Below are positions 46,309 through 57,481 of a stretch of DNA of 64,000 bases, piece by piece (the stretch's first letter is position 1; every line of letters starts with the position of its first letter). Both the position numbers and the translations under genes were made by a program. The stretch lies in the NCBI GenBank assembly GCA_963921795.1, contig OY997642.1, positions 63,908,002-63,972,001 of the forward strand, in the 5' to 3' direction. This DNA comes from Nannobrachium achirus (Eukaryota; Chordata; Actinopteri; Myctophiformes; Myctophidae). The notes beneath the pieces are model-generated. The model saw only the letters and a program-made list of their open reading frames with translations. It had not been told where the DNA came from and made no database searches.

Positions 46309-46757
46309 CAGGGGTCTTCAACAGGGGGTCTGGGACCCCGAGGGGGTCCTCAGAGTTACTACAGGGGGTCCTCCAAATCTTCCAATCCTTTTTATATTAA
46401 CAACGTGAGACCCAGTGTACATATTCTGAGAACTGTAGCCAAAAATAACAGATCTACAAGCTCACAACGTCTCGCCCTGCGAGGCGTTGTGAGCTTGTAG
46501 ATCGGCTATTTTCGGCAAAGAGGTTTGGTGTAGAGGGGGAAAAGAGCATACTAAGTACAGAGTGAAAGGTCAAGTTTATTAAGTATTGACGGCACAAGTT
46601 GTTAAATATCTGACAACACACATTGACATGAATCCAAAATACACTGATGCTGTCAAACAATGAAACCATATGGAATCTATGAAAAGGCTTTAGGGGTCCC
46701 TGCTTCATCTCTCTCTCAACTAAGGGGTCCTTGGCCTGAAAACGTTGAAGACCCCTG
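46309..46757. mobile_element. Non-autonomous hAT MITE, left arm copy
   Basis: The ends CAGGGGTCTTCAACAGGGGG and, on minus, CAGGGGTCTTCAACGTTTTC are flanked by the 8-bp duplication CATTAGAT (46301-46308 and 46758-46765). It contains palindrome P7. Its right end holds one unit of the neighbouring minisatellite. Confidence 0.9.
46441..46515. repeat. GATC-CAAGCTC type palindrome, P7
   Basis: The best copy in the window: taacagatctacaagctcac on the left and gtgagcttgtagatcggcta on the right, with the GC-rich centre cgtctcgccctgcgaggcg. It sits in the middle of the hAT MITE. Confidence 0.88.
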
Positions 46758-46856
46758 CATTAGATAATTGACACTGGGACCAAAAAATAAATAAATAAAT
46801 GCTTGTTTTGTTGGAAAAAAAATAAATAAACAGGGCATTTTTTTCTCGCCTCGCAG

Positions 46857-47138
46857 CTGCACACTGACATGGACGGCGGTGAAGTACACGCTGTCGGGCG
46901 AAGGAGCCGGCTCCATCTTCACCATCGACCAGACGATGGGACATCCATGCCTTAAGGAGCCTGGACAGGGAGGAGAAGCCATACTACACGCTCCGCGCCC
47001 AGGTCGTCGACATCGACACCAGCAGGCCCCTGGAGCCCGAGTCGGAGTTCGTCATCAAGGTCCAGGACATCACCGACAACGAGCCCAAGTTCCTGGAGGG
47101 GCCATACACCGCCAGTGTCCCGGAGATGTCACCCTTAG
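46857..47138 (+). pseudogene. Type II cadherin exon relic (EC1-EC2), left arm
   Basis: A pyrimidine-rich acceptor ending tcgcag precedes it and a donor GTGAGT follows. Read in shifting frames it shows [18 protein letters not shown] and [10 protein letters not shown], then [20 protein letters not shown], and near the end [20 protein letters not shown] and VPEMSPLG. These are the conserved end of EC1 and start of EC2 of type II classical cadherins, which mediate calcium-dependent cell adhesion. Two frame breaks (near 46879 and 46938) disable it. Its length, 282 bp, is about 13 short of the size I recall for this exon. No flanking cadherin exons are seen within the window. Which paralogue it came from is unclear. 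Confidence 0.85.
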
Positions 47139-47190
47139 GTGAGTGCGCGTGAGGTCACTGTGTTATAGATATCTTATCTACTGCATTGTA

Positions 47191-47618
47191 CAGGGGTTTT
47201 CAAAGTGGGTGACGGGGCACCCTGGGGTGCCGCAACGGCAGTCCAGGGGTGCCGCGAGATAATATGATAATATTTGGAATTTATTTGGACACTTAAAAAA
47301 TATTTAGTATCATTTTAAACTTGAAGTACAAAGTTATTTTCAATCAGTTCTAACCAAAATGGCTATTATCTCAACGTTTCCTTGCAACATAATCACTAAA
47401 ATATCGTTGTGTGCTTGTAGATCTGCTGTTTTCACTAGTTTAGTAGTACATTTTATAGATGATAAATACAAACGGTTTTGAACATACAAGGTTTCCACCC
47501 GACAACGACGATATGCTATAAATATAAGGTGCTGGGACTGAAAATTATAATGTAGGGGTGCCTCGAATATTTATGGGTTGCCCCACTGCCCTGAGACAAA
47601 AAAGTTTGGGAACCCCTG
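47191..47618. mobile_element. Non-autonomous hAT MITE, left arm copy
   Basis: The ends CAGGGGTTTTCAAAGTG and, on minus, CAGGGGTTCCCAAACTTTT are flanked by gcattgta and gcatagta (7 of 8 bases equal). It holds half of the GATC-CAAGCTC palindrome (gtgtgcttgtagatctgct, 47409-47430) and lies 52 bp downstream of the cadherin exon. Confidence 0.88.
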
Positions 47619-47784
47619 GCATAGTACTGTGTTCTATCCGTCTGTTATTCAATGTTACATGAGATACATAAAGGTTTCCTGTGCAAATAAGCCCAAAAGC
47701 TTACTAGGATCTCCTTTTAGTTGACAATAAAGATTCAATTCGCCCTTTAATAGACTGACTTTCAGATATACATAGCAATGCAGA

Positions 47785-47842
47785 TATAATAGCAGATATG
47801 CAAGCTCGCATAGCGGCACTTGTAGATCTGCTATTTTTGAAA
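47785..47842. repeat. GATC-CAAGCTC type palindrome, P9
   Basis: Arms tagcagatatgcaagctc and cacttgtagatctgcta with a changed centre. A cluster of palindromic accaaatggacc lines follows at 47925-48010. Confidence 0.7.
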
Positions 47843-48544
47843 AATCGTGAAGTCTTTGAAATCCTTCCCCAAAGTAGATCTCTATTTTTGAATTCAATAA
47901 TCTTTCTCTAACTCTGAGAGTGCACAAATGGAACCAAATGGACCCTTACAGGTCTGTAACTTTGACAGTGTTCAAATGGAACCAAATGGATTTGGTTCCA
48001 TTTGTACTTTGTCAAAGTTAAGGGGAGATCTTGTATAGTCACGAGAGGACCCCAATCAATGCAAACATGTCGTTGTACTGGTGAGCTCCAACTGTCATCA
48101 TACTGGTCAGGTTCCAGCGGTTAAGCAAGCTCTTGTCGTTTTGGTGTGAACTTGTTTTTTTTGCACTTTTTGTTTTTGTAAAAATGTTTAGTGTGAACTT
48201 AATTCCAGTCTCATACATTCATAGGTTGACGGAGGAGGGCCAGGGTTCCATCGTCTGCTGACTGAGCACCTGAAACACGAGAGCATAGCTGGAACAACCT
48301 GGAGAGCCTCCGCTAAGACGCTGCCAATATCCACTCAGTGCCCTCAGTATCATAACTGGATGCCTGAAGCCCACCCCTGTGTCCCCTCTTGCCAGTCCTC
48401 GCGGAAGCAGCCCCGACCGGGCCGTCCTGAGATGCTGGCATGGCTACGCCGCAACGAGTTGGACCTCTGACGTTACACGAAAAAGAAGATGGAATATACG
48501 AGGCGATGAATGGCCAAGGTTGAACGGATTGTGGATTTTCTGTA

Positions 48545-48883
48545 AAGCCCGTATCATAGTCGGGTCCGCGGTGGAAGGCCTTACACCGCGGTGTAGTCTT
48601 TTCGAGTCTTTTTGAGTCATGAAACTACAACGTTACAACATTCCTTGCGGTGGAGAGCTTTCCACCGCGAGGCCCAACACATCTCTCTGTTTTTACTATC
48701 AGACAGACAGGCTCTACACCCCGTTCACTGATTGGTCGACCTGAACCGGTGTAGACGGGGTAAAGGACTTCACCGTGGGCCGTGACTATGATGACCTGCA
48801 CTTATTTTCTGACTTGAGGTGGAAAGCTTTCCACCTCAAATTTGCGGTGGATAGCTCTCCACCATAGACTCTGATACAGGCTT
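48545..48883. mobile_element. TA-flanked MITE, copy 2 (left arm)
   Basis: The ends AAGCCCGTATCATAGTC and, on minus, AAGCCTGTATCAGAGTC are inverted repeats flanked by TA. It is a relative of 13195-13540 and contains palindromic gcggtggaaagctttccac-like lines. No coding capacity. Confidence 0.88.
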
Positions 48884-48921
48884 TAGTGTTCAGGCGAGCA
48901 TCACAGCCGCCGAGAGGCCAG

Positions 48922-49686
48922 AAAGCACGTCAGGACCTGGACCAATCAGTGACGTCTCGATTGGGGCCAGATAACATGATTATTGTTATTGTTTTTTAAT
49001 GTTAGTTGAAATATGAGCATATAAGGTCATATTCTGGGACATATCTAACTAAACTCAGCTCCAAAAGAAAGGAAACTTGACTTCGGTCCATTATATCTCC
49101 CCTCTAATAATACCAAATTGTATATTGCTTTATATGATTTGTCATCGATGCAGCTTGTAAGCATCGGGCATTTGAGGCATGAGCTACACAGCCTAACGTG
49201 TGGGTAGCGCCGACCAAAGATTTGCCAAAATGGCTTGCAATACTGTTCTGCTGGCATTGGGCTTCCCTTAACACTGAGCTTAACATTCATTCCACGAATG
49301 CCAGATCCTTACAAGCTGTACCTCGTTGTAAAGGTGACAAATCAACAATAACAATGATAAACACAATACCATTTGGCATAATTAAAGGGGGGATATAATG
49401 GACCGAATGTTGGCAAATTTTGGGTCAGCGCTACCCACACGTTTGCCTCATTCCACGAATGCCTAATGCTTAGAAATTATATAAAACAGAATACAAATCA
49501 GTATTATTAAAGGGGAGATATAATGGAGCAAAGTCAAGTTTCATTTTTTTTGTGCTGAGTTTAGTTATGATAATTTATCAGGCCTAGAATAAGGTAATGA
49601 CGTCGAGATCATCCCCATATGGGCTGTGATCTGGGCCCAATCGCGAAGTCACTGATTGGTCCAGGTCCTGACCGTGCTTGCTGGGT
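48922..49686. mobile_element. Nested foldback element (left arm)
   Basis: An outer inverted pair has ggacctggaccaatcagtga on both strands near 48940 and 49650. An inner pair has taactaaactcagctcc near 49048, with its complement near 49550, and arms of about 70 bp. The inside has further repeats (attccacgaatgcc twice). There is no transposase. The short proline-poor frames are chance. Confidence 0.75.
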
Positions 49687-50023
49687 AGCCTTGCCATCTG
49701 GATGGACAAACAATTTTACACATTACATGGCATGGACTATTTGCCATTTGTCTGTGATATTTGGCCAGATTAATTAAACCTTTTTAGTAATAGTACTGTA
49801 ATAGTATGAAAGAATGAATGTCTCTCCAGGCTATACAGGAAAGGAAGGTTGAAAATACTTCATAAATTCATTGTAATGTAAATGAATAGTGTCTGCTATA
49901 TTTCCAAAGTACATACTGTGTATGAATAGAAGTAACAAGATTTCTTGTTACGAACGTTTAACATGGGAGAGAAAGACAGAATGTGATAAATGATGTTCTG
50001 GAATATCGGATGCAATAGGACTA

Positions 50024-50024
<1 letters not shown>

Positions 50025-50081
<57 letters not shown>

Positions 50082-50095
50082 TGTCTGTCTGTCTG
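50025..50095. repeat. (TCTG)n microsatellite (left arm)
   Basis: About 17 units with one interruption. The mirror copy is at 58690-58760. The sequence between it and 51014 (AT-rich) holds no gene. Confidence 0.95.
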
Positions 50096-51182
50096 CAATC
50101 TGCATGTCTGTCTGTCACACAGTTTGTAAACCGTCTATCCTTTTTGGTTCCATTTGCACGCTGTCAAAGTTACAGACATGTACGTAAGGGTCAATTAATA
50201 AAGGAACCTATTAGAGTCACTGTAATACACTTTGAGAACCACTGATATACAATGTTTTCTTTTTTTTTACCTTGGAAGAGGAAACAAGACAATATGATAT
50301 GAGACTACTAAGGCTTGAGTGGTTATATAAACAGCCAGATGTTTAAATGAAAACTATAATTGATGATTTCAAATTGTAATTCTGGTATGACAGTTGATAC
50401 TGTATTTCCGTGAACACTGTACTATGTCTTCAATAAAAAATGATTCCCATCATTTGTGTTTACGATTCTTTATGCCTGCTTCTAATTATACAGTAATAAC
50501 ACTATAACTATAACAACTCCTCCTCAAACACACAGAAACATTGCTGCACAAAGCACAAAAAGAGAATTATTGATAATGGCTTTATATGTATACCATTTTG
50601 ATAGAATACTGATGTTTTAATTATAGCATACTGGTCCAATATGGCACTCTTATCTCTGTCTTATTATCTTCCACTGTGATACATACAGTTTTACAACAAT
50701 GAGTCCAATAGGACCGACATAACTATGAGGAAGATATTATATTATGGTTTAGCTGTCTGTCTGTCATTATGTCACCCACAATATAGGACACTGTCACACA
50801 TGTCTTCAATGCTGTCCATTTTAATTCTTTATAAGGGCTTTAAAGCTTTGATCAGCCCAATTATGGAAGAGGGATTAGCTGGGTAGGGTTTAAGGGGTAG
50901 GCCAGATTTGTTCAATATACGGTATTGATGTTTGCTTTATTGGCATAAGAAAACATATGTTTACATTGCCAAAGCCAAGTGTCAATTAAGAAATCGCACC
51001 TGTGTGAAGTGAGTGGTGCAAACATGACATACCGTACTTCTAGGTTATGACACACTTCGAGGTCTGTCATATACTATGACATAACTGTGACATCATTCAA
51101 TATAAAAGAAGTATCCATTTGATAATTTGTAGTTATATATCCTGGTTATTTAAATGTTAATAACGCAATAATGTACTGGAAG

Positions 51183-51330
51183 CACAAAAGAAGACTCTTT
51201 GCTTTGCAGCACAGTCACAGAGCAAAGGACCAGGTAGGTCATCTTTAATATTCTTATGTGGAGATAACCCTACCCATCAAGCGGAATTAGACTACTCACA
51301 TTTCCAGATGTTCTGAGTAGGGACACAGGA
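51183..51330 (+). repeat. Direct repeat, unit 1
   Basis: Recurs at 51603-51752 in the same orientation with about 420 bp offset. Shared lines include cacagagcaaaggaccaggt and cacatttccagatgttctga. Only the left side of the spacer has it. Confidence 0.8.
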
Positions 51331-51464
51331 CTGGTTGCGAATGAACTTGGTGTGTGTGGCAATGAGCAACAGGTCTGGAGTGCTTGCAATAAGCTACATC
51401 CCATATGGCAGTTAGACATCTCAAGAGCTGTAAGCACCTGTTCAAAACCTGTGTGGACAGTATC

Positions 51465-51487
51465 TCTAACCCTAACCCTAACCCTAG
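51465..51487 (+). repeat. Short interstitial telomeric repeat
   Basis: The run ctaaccctaaccctaaccct is about 3.7 units of the vertebrate telomere repeat, standing between the two direct repeats. Confidence 0.85.
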
Positions 51488-51602
51488 CTGTAAACATGGA
51501 CAATGAATAAAGAGTTATCATGCATGTCCAGAACCTTTCATGGAGAAACCATCCCACTAAAGCTCAGATTTATAGAGGCATCCCTCCCATCTCACAGTTG
51601 TG

Positions 51603-51752
51603 ATGGCACAAAGAAGACTCTGCTTTGCAGGACACTGTCACAGAGCAAAGGACCAGGTCATCTCAGATGTTCTTCTGTGGAGACTAACCTACCCATCAAG
51701 GGGAACTAAACTAAACCACTCACATTTCCAGATGTTCTGATAGGGACACAGG
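51603..51752 (+). repeat. Direct repeat, unit 2
   Basis: See unit 1 at 51183. The copy is somewhat diverged. Confidence 0.8.
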
Positions 51753-51756
51753 CTGT

Positions 51757-52055
51757 GAATGAACGTTTGGTTACGCTGTAACCTTTGTTCTCTGAGTGAA
51801 GAGACCATCTCTACACTCGAACATATCAAATGTTCATTTATATGTTTGGGGTTAACCCCCACCTCGACGTGGATTATTTCTTTAAGACACTCCAGGGTCA
51901 CCTGACCCTGGCACGCACGGGCTATAAAAGGCCCAGGTGTGCGTGATCACATTGATTTAATATGATCGACAACGCCGCTTCTGAGCGACCTCCTAGTGTA
52001 GAGATGGTCTCTTCACTCAGAGAACAAAGGTTACAGCGTAACCAAACGTTCTCTA
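51757..52055. mobile_element. MITE with 56-bp inverted ends
   Basis: The left end begins GAACGTTTGGTTACGCTGTA and the right end is its reverse complement. The arms are nearly perfect over 56 bp. The interior (51837-51960) matches the minus strand of 57440-57595. A strong TATA-like line lies inside. No clear target duplication. The superfamily is unknown; EnSpm-like is only a guess. Confidence 0.75.
51919..51931 (+). promoter_or_regulatory. TATA-box-like site
   Basis: GGGCTATAAAAGG is a close match to the TATA consensus with a GC-rich surround. It is kept in both inverted copies (here and at 57469-57481 on minus). Whether it works is not known. Confidence 0.4.
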
Positions 52056-55019
52056 TCGTATCGAGACCATCTCTACACTCGAACATATCAAATGTTCATT
52101 TATATGTTTGGGGTACTCTTTAAGACACCTCGTGAAGAAGCGCAGCAGTCCCAGAACCCCAAAGCCAACACCAGTGGGCTCTGACCCAGCACATACTGAA
52201 TTTAGAATATTTACAATCCTGTGCAATTTAAGGTTAGGTAACATAGCCCCTGGGGCGGTTAGACCATCAGGTTGGACCATCAGGTCAACCGCCGCTAGAT
52301 GCTCGGCATAAGACGCTACCCAGAGCCTGGCCCCGTAAGATGCTAGGGGTAAAGAGTAGCTCGAGCCGGCCTGCCAGATGCAAGGCCGACTCGACTGGTG
52401 AAGGCTACGGCGACACCTACCGCTGGGTGGCACGCAAGACCGACTCCCTGGAGGGAGCGGAAGCAGCCCCGCCAGACGGTAAACCCGGGTGAATATCAAT
52501 ATAGTCGCTGCTGTGCTGACCTCTGACAGAGACGCACCATTCCACAGCGCCCAGGAGGCCGCCATCCAATGGTTGGAGTGGAGTGTACCTGCACTCCTGC
52601 CTGCTTGTAAGCCTGCTGACTCACTTCTGTGATCTAGCCTTAGACATGTGGTCTGCCCAAGCACTCATGCTTAAGCACCTGAAGAGCTGGTTCGTTACAC
52701 TGTGGGCACACGCGGCCCTGATGAACGACTCTAATGCTCTTAACAGGGCGGAGTGGGGACCGACTCTGTCTCTGTACTCTGTCTGTCTGCATGTCAAAGA
52801 GAGGACAGCCCAATCACCTGAGTGAGTTGTGCCTTTGAGAGCACCATGGGGAGAAAGACCGGTTTGGAGTGAAACCTTACTACTCCCTCATCTGGCCAGA
52901 CCTGCCAAGACCCTGATGGACTGATGGAGCTTGCAACTCCCCAGTTCTCTGTGCAGATGCGACAGTCGCTAGAATACTGTCCTGCATTTCAGGCTCATTG
53001 ACTCATGGAACTTAAGGGGGCTTGTTATAGAGTCTCTTATTGTCTGTACTCAACAGAGTCACATACAGTTATGCTGTAACATTATGTCACAGTCAGTGGA
53101 GATTCAATTTAATTACTTAAATAGAATCACTGTGTAGCAACACTGCAACCACAAGGACTGCTTGGTAGACCATAATCATCTTGAAATGATTGTAAAGGGT
53201 CAAGGTGCCACACCGACCATTCACGGTGACCGTGTACTGTATGTACTTGTGAGTGACTCGGAGTAGTCTTTAGAGCTACTGCCATACACCTTGCCTGAGG
53301 TTTTGTATGAACCGAGTACAAAGGGACCACAAGCAACAAGCCTAACAGCTTCCTTGTGGTCTTAACCCCTTTTAGTTGACCTTGTATCAGCGTACCGTCA
53401 ACCCAAGTTGCTTTCAATTCAAGAACTTGCTGATCTAGCTCACAGCACAACACAGTGTGATGTTTGAGACTGTAGATCGTTCGGTTACATTGTAACCCTT
53501 GTTCCCATGAGGCTGTGTGCCACGTGGGAAGTACGTGCACGCGTTCCTGCTGGGGCTGGCCTTCCTGCCCGCCTATACAGTATGCCTGCTTGGATTGTTT
53601 CCCAACCCAATGAGAGAGCCCAGTCTCGGCGACCATCCGCCCTTGAGGGCCAACAGGCCCAACAGTGACTGCAACCCTGCTTCAACACCCTAAGGAGGGT
53701 GGGAAGGATGCAGCCCAATGGACAGACTGGCTCATACTCTGATCAGGCCATAGGGCGGAATGCAGGGATCGGCACCAGTGCCAACCAAGCATTGCCATGT
53801 AGGAAGCGGCAGCGTCCCTCATGCAGCATCCCTCAAGCCTCTACAGGGACATTCTTTTAGCTGTCACAGGTACAGCAAGAATACATCCCTAACAGCCGGC
53901 GTAGCCGCGCGGCTAACTTGGGATGAGGAGGGAGCTCTCTCTGTGGCCTCATACCGACAAATGCCGGCTCCTGCCACGCAGAATTACACCCAGGTGTGGG
54001 AACCTGTATGGAGCATTCTACTTCCCCTAACAGTCTCGGCATGCTCCGCTGAACCGACGGAACTAAACACCCAAAAGCGTAAGCTGACTCCACCAGCATT
54101 ACGCCATGGTGCCTGACTGCGATCGACGAGGAATGCACTGGCCACATGTTCAGGAGAGCCAGGGCACAATGAGCGCCGGAGCTGCCCCAAACCCCAAGGG
54201 GCAGAGGCCCAACTCCAAGTCTCTCAACTGAAAATTGGGAGGAGCGAGCCCGAGGGTAGCCCGTCCCACTGGAGCAAGGGACAGTGTCCCTGCTTTGGCC
54301 TTTAACACTTCCCGAGGAACCCTGGGGATTGTGAGAGCTGCTCTTGCCGAGGCGCCAGCCTAGGTGCCCAAATTGCTGCAGGAGCTCTCTGGCCACATTA
54401 CTGTGGCACTGCTCCTCTGAGCAGATACACCAGCCAGCCATCCAATATAGGATGTGAAGGTTAACCCGACGCCAAGGTACCAGGACTGCGTGCCCCACAA
54501 TCTGTGGGGGGCAATGATTTGCAGAATGGAAGGACCCGGAACTCAAGGGTACTGTCGCCTAAGACGAACCCGAGGTAGCACTCCCCCTGATGCCCATATA
54601 TGGGCATATTGGGTGGATAGGCAGTTCTGGACGGGACCTATCCATATATATACCTATCCATGCATATAGGGACATCCGACTCACAGTGGTGAGTCGGGTT
54701 GTTTGGGTCTGATGTCATGATGACACCAATGGGAATGTTGTCCGCTGACTAACTAGGCCATGCCACACTCTGCCAGGCTCCGCTGTGTTTGCCGAACCCG
54801 GCTCCACAGCGAGACTACACCACGGGTGTGTGAGCTGATACGTCAGCTACTGTATACACCGTATGGTGTGTGAAGTGACTGCCCAGTCTGAAGGGAACAC
54901 TTCTCTTTCCCTCCTCGTTTGAAGGGGAGTTGCCTGCATGTTCTGTCTGCGATCGTAAGGTGCGCAGATGACAATGACACCGAATCAGCGCGCTTTGTCT
55001 GCGAGTGGACAGTGCTACA

Positions 55020-57180
55020 CCACAGTCGCGTGAACCGACACCGTCGGTAATACGGCTGTATAGTGTGCTATGAGACCAACCTAGTGTGTTCTACCTCTGC
55101 TGACGCGTAAATTAGCGGAACCGCTAATGGTACGTCAGGAGAGAACTACACTGCGTAATGGCCAACTGATTGCCTCAGTTTGTTTTGATATACCTACTAC
55201 AACTGAGCTGCGACCAAAATCCCCTGAGGAGCGACTCAACGCTGACTCTCTGAACTGCACAATGCAGTGGATTACATTGGTTGCCAGGCTCGTAGTGGTT
55301 TCCCGGCAGAAACTGCAGGTCAAGAGGTGGAGCCAAAGCCTGAGCTTGGCTCCCTCTTCTGTCACTGAGGCAGGAGTGTGAATATTCACAGACTCGTATA
55401 CATCAGGCAGGGCGAATAGCAGAGTGGAGCCATAGCCTGAGCTTGGCTCACCTATCACTGCTACCCTGTGACGTTTAGTCTGTTGGTCTGGATCGGGCCT
55501 TCCACAGCAGGCCCGTAGCCTCCTAGACCAAGCTGGCAAGATGAGGTAATTTGTACAGTAGGCGGGATCCTCACAAGCTGCTATGGCCTGACCAGGGCCC
55601 AGGCAGGACACGCATTGGTCACAGCCACCTCTGGGGGCACAAGCCCACATGCAGCACCAGAGAAACCACCTGCTGTTTTCATCTCCAGCCTAGGTATATA
55701 TAGGTATATACAGTACACATCTATATTGTATATATATGTGTACATACATACAAATATATGTAATCGTTTAAAATGGACGTCCATATGAAACTCAATGTCC
55801 AGCCGTTTAGGCTACTTGTGTATCCAGCAGAGTTCCCCGTGACTATCTCCCTCTGGGAGAGATTGCACCTGAACTCTACCGCTGACCTGCGGTGCTATAA
55901 CACACACTCTGACATTAAGCTCAATGGAGTGCTCCAAACTTCCATGTTTATACTAGAGTCACCCATATTTCGTACACTGACAATGTGTCCCCATTATAGT
56001 GTTCTTATTTTGGTTGTAATCTCAGTATACTTTGTGATACTGATTTACTATGACACTATGTATGGAACATTAGGAATCCCACTAGTACTAGTGGATCTCA
56101 AATGTTTTATTTGGGAGGATCACCATACTCTGAGAGTGTACAAATGGAACAGACCTGTTATGTTTATTCAGGGCCGGCTCTGTGTGTTCTGGTAACATTT
56201 TGCCAAAGGCAAAATTAATTTATACCACAAGCCAGCTGGCAACCCCAGGTTTGTACATAACATATTTTTATATGTTATATTATATATACATATACACTTC
56301 CACTGTTTGGCCCATGCTGAGAATGAGGACTCATAGGAATTGTGATTGCAACTTGAAGATGATGCCACAATACAGCCTGCATGCCTCAACAAATCAAGGC
56401 AACAGGTACCCCAAGTCCTGTTACATGGGACTCCAATTGTGCCTTCTTGATTTTGTTAGCCTGGACAAATCGAAGCGAAGCCCCTAACAAAACAATGTCC
56501 TCTGACATTTTGCACACAGTACTGAAGTGTTTCCAAACACCTTGTGGATATTTAACTTAAAATGGGGACACATAATGTTGCCATTATTCCCACAGCCTTG
56601 CACTGGTGAGACAAGGCAACAGTTACCCCATGCTCCGTGCACTGTCTGTGACATGCTGGAGCGCTTCCTTGTTGTTCTTTGTGACCATGTTGCGTTAGTC
56701 TAGCGTCTAACAGTAACCAACGTTATGGTGTGTGAACGACAAGGGATGTTTGACTTTGTCTGACAGCCTCAAAACAATTCACTAGTCGCGTTAACCAGCG
56801 CCGCCACTGGCCTTACAACTGTTGTGGATTATTATGAAGACTGCCCAGTCTGAGGGGAGATGTCTGCGCGCTCTGACCAGTGACGGGACAGAACTACACC
56901 AGCCCCACCGCGTGAACCAGCGTCAAGCCGCCGGTGATACGAGCGAGCGGTGCTTCGCAGACAACTCAGTATCAGTAGCTACACTACAGTCACGGAAACT
57001 GGCGAGAGCCGCCAGCGATATGACCGTATACAGTGCGCTTTGAGGCCACCGGTTTGTTTTGTCTGCAAGCAGATAAACAGCCGTGAGACGCGTCAATCAG
57101 CGACAACCGCTGACAATACGTCTTTAAGGAGAATCACACCGCAATACGCGTAAGAAAGCGAAACCCGCTAACGATACGTT
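55020..57180 (+). repeat. Dispersed run of seven ~35-nt hairpins
   Basis: Hairpins of the pattern CGCGTRAAYYAGCG, short loop, CCGCYRRTRATACG stand at about 55029-55054, 55101-55137, 56786-56818, 56909-56943, 56991-57026, 57087-57122 and 57146-57179. The best one (55101-55137) is tgacgcgtaaattagcgg paired with ccgctaatggtacgtca. The stems vary but mostly stay paired. They resemble subterminal repeat clusters of large DNA transposons. Confidence 0.7.
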
Positions 57181-57468
57181 CGGTTTATGGTGTGTTCTCC
57201 CATGGCCAACTGATTCCCACAGTTTGTTTGTTATACTCACTACAACGAACCATGACAGCAATCCCGAGAGGAGCGAGTCAACATCACCAGCTCTCTGACT
57301 ACAACTGCAGTCAGTGGATCACTCTGCTGCCAAATCGTAAGTAGTTTAAAAAGTTAAAAAAATTCTGTATCTGTGATAGTGATACTTTCACTCTACACTG
57401 CTGTAGAGACCACGTCTGCCACTGCTGAGGTGGAGATCATAAAATCAATGTGATCACGCACACCTGGG

Positions 57469-57481
57469 CCTTTTATAGCCC
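57469..57481 (-). promoter_or_regulatory. TATA-box-like site, mirror copy
   Basis: The minus strand reads gggctataaaagg, the counterpart of 51919-51931, pointing into the 5.6-kb element. Confidence 0.4.

Larger units (their letters stand above)
44455..51014 (+). repeat. Inverted duplication, left arm
   Basis: From 44455 to 51014 the sequence is the reverse complement of 64000 down to 57769. Coordinates of matching features sum to about 108,781-108,785 from 46.2 kb inward. Beyond the minisatellite at 45-46 kb the sum drops to about 108,455, because the two arrays differ in length. A few substitutions separate the arms. The outer limit is unknown because the window ends inside the right arm. 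Confidence 0.93.

Noticed and set aside
53857-54546. 229-residue minus-strand frame in the GC-richer spacer, and a 203-residue frame at 52053-52664
   Set aside because: No recognisable domain, odd composition, and the larger one overlaps a similar-sized frame on the other strand; chance frames are likely.
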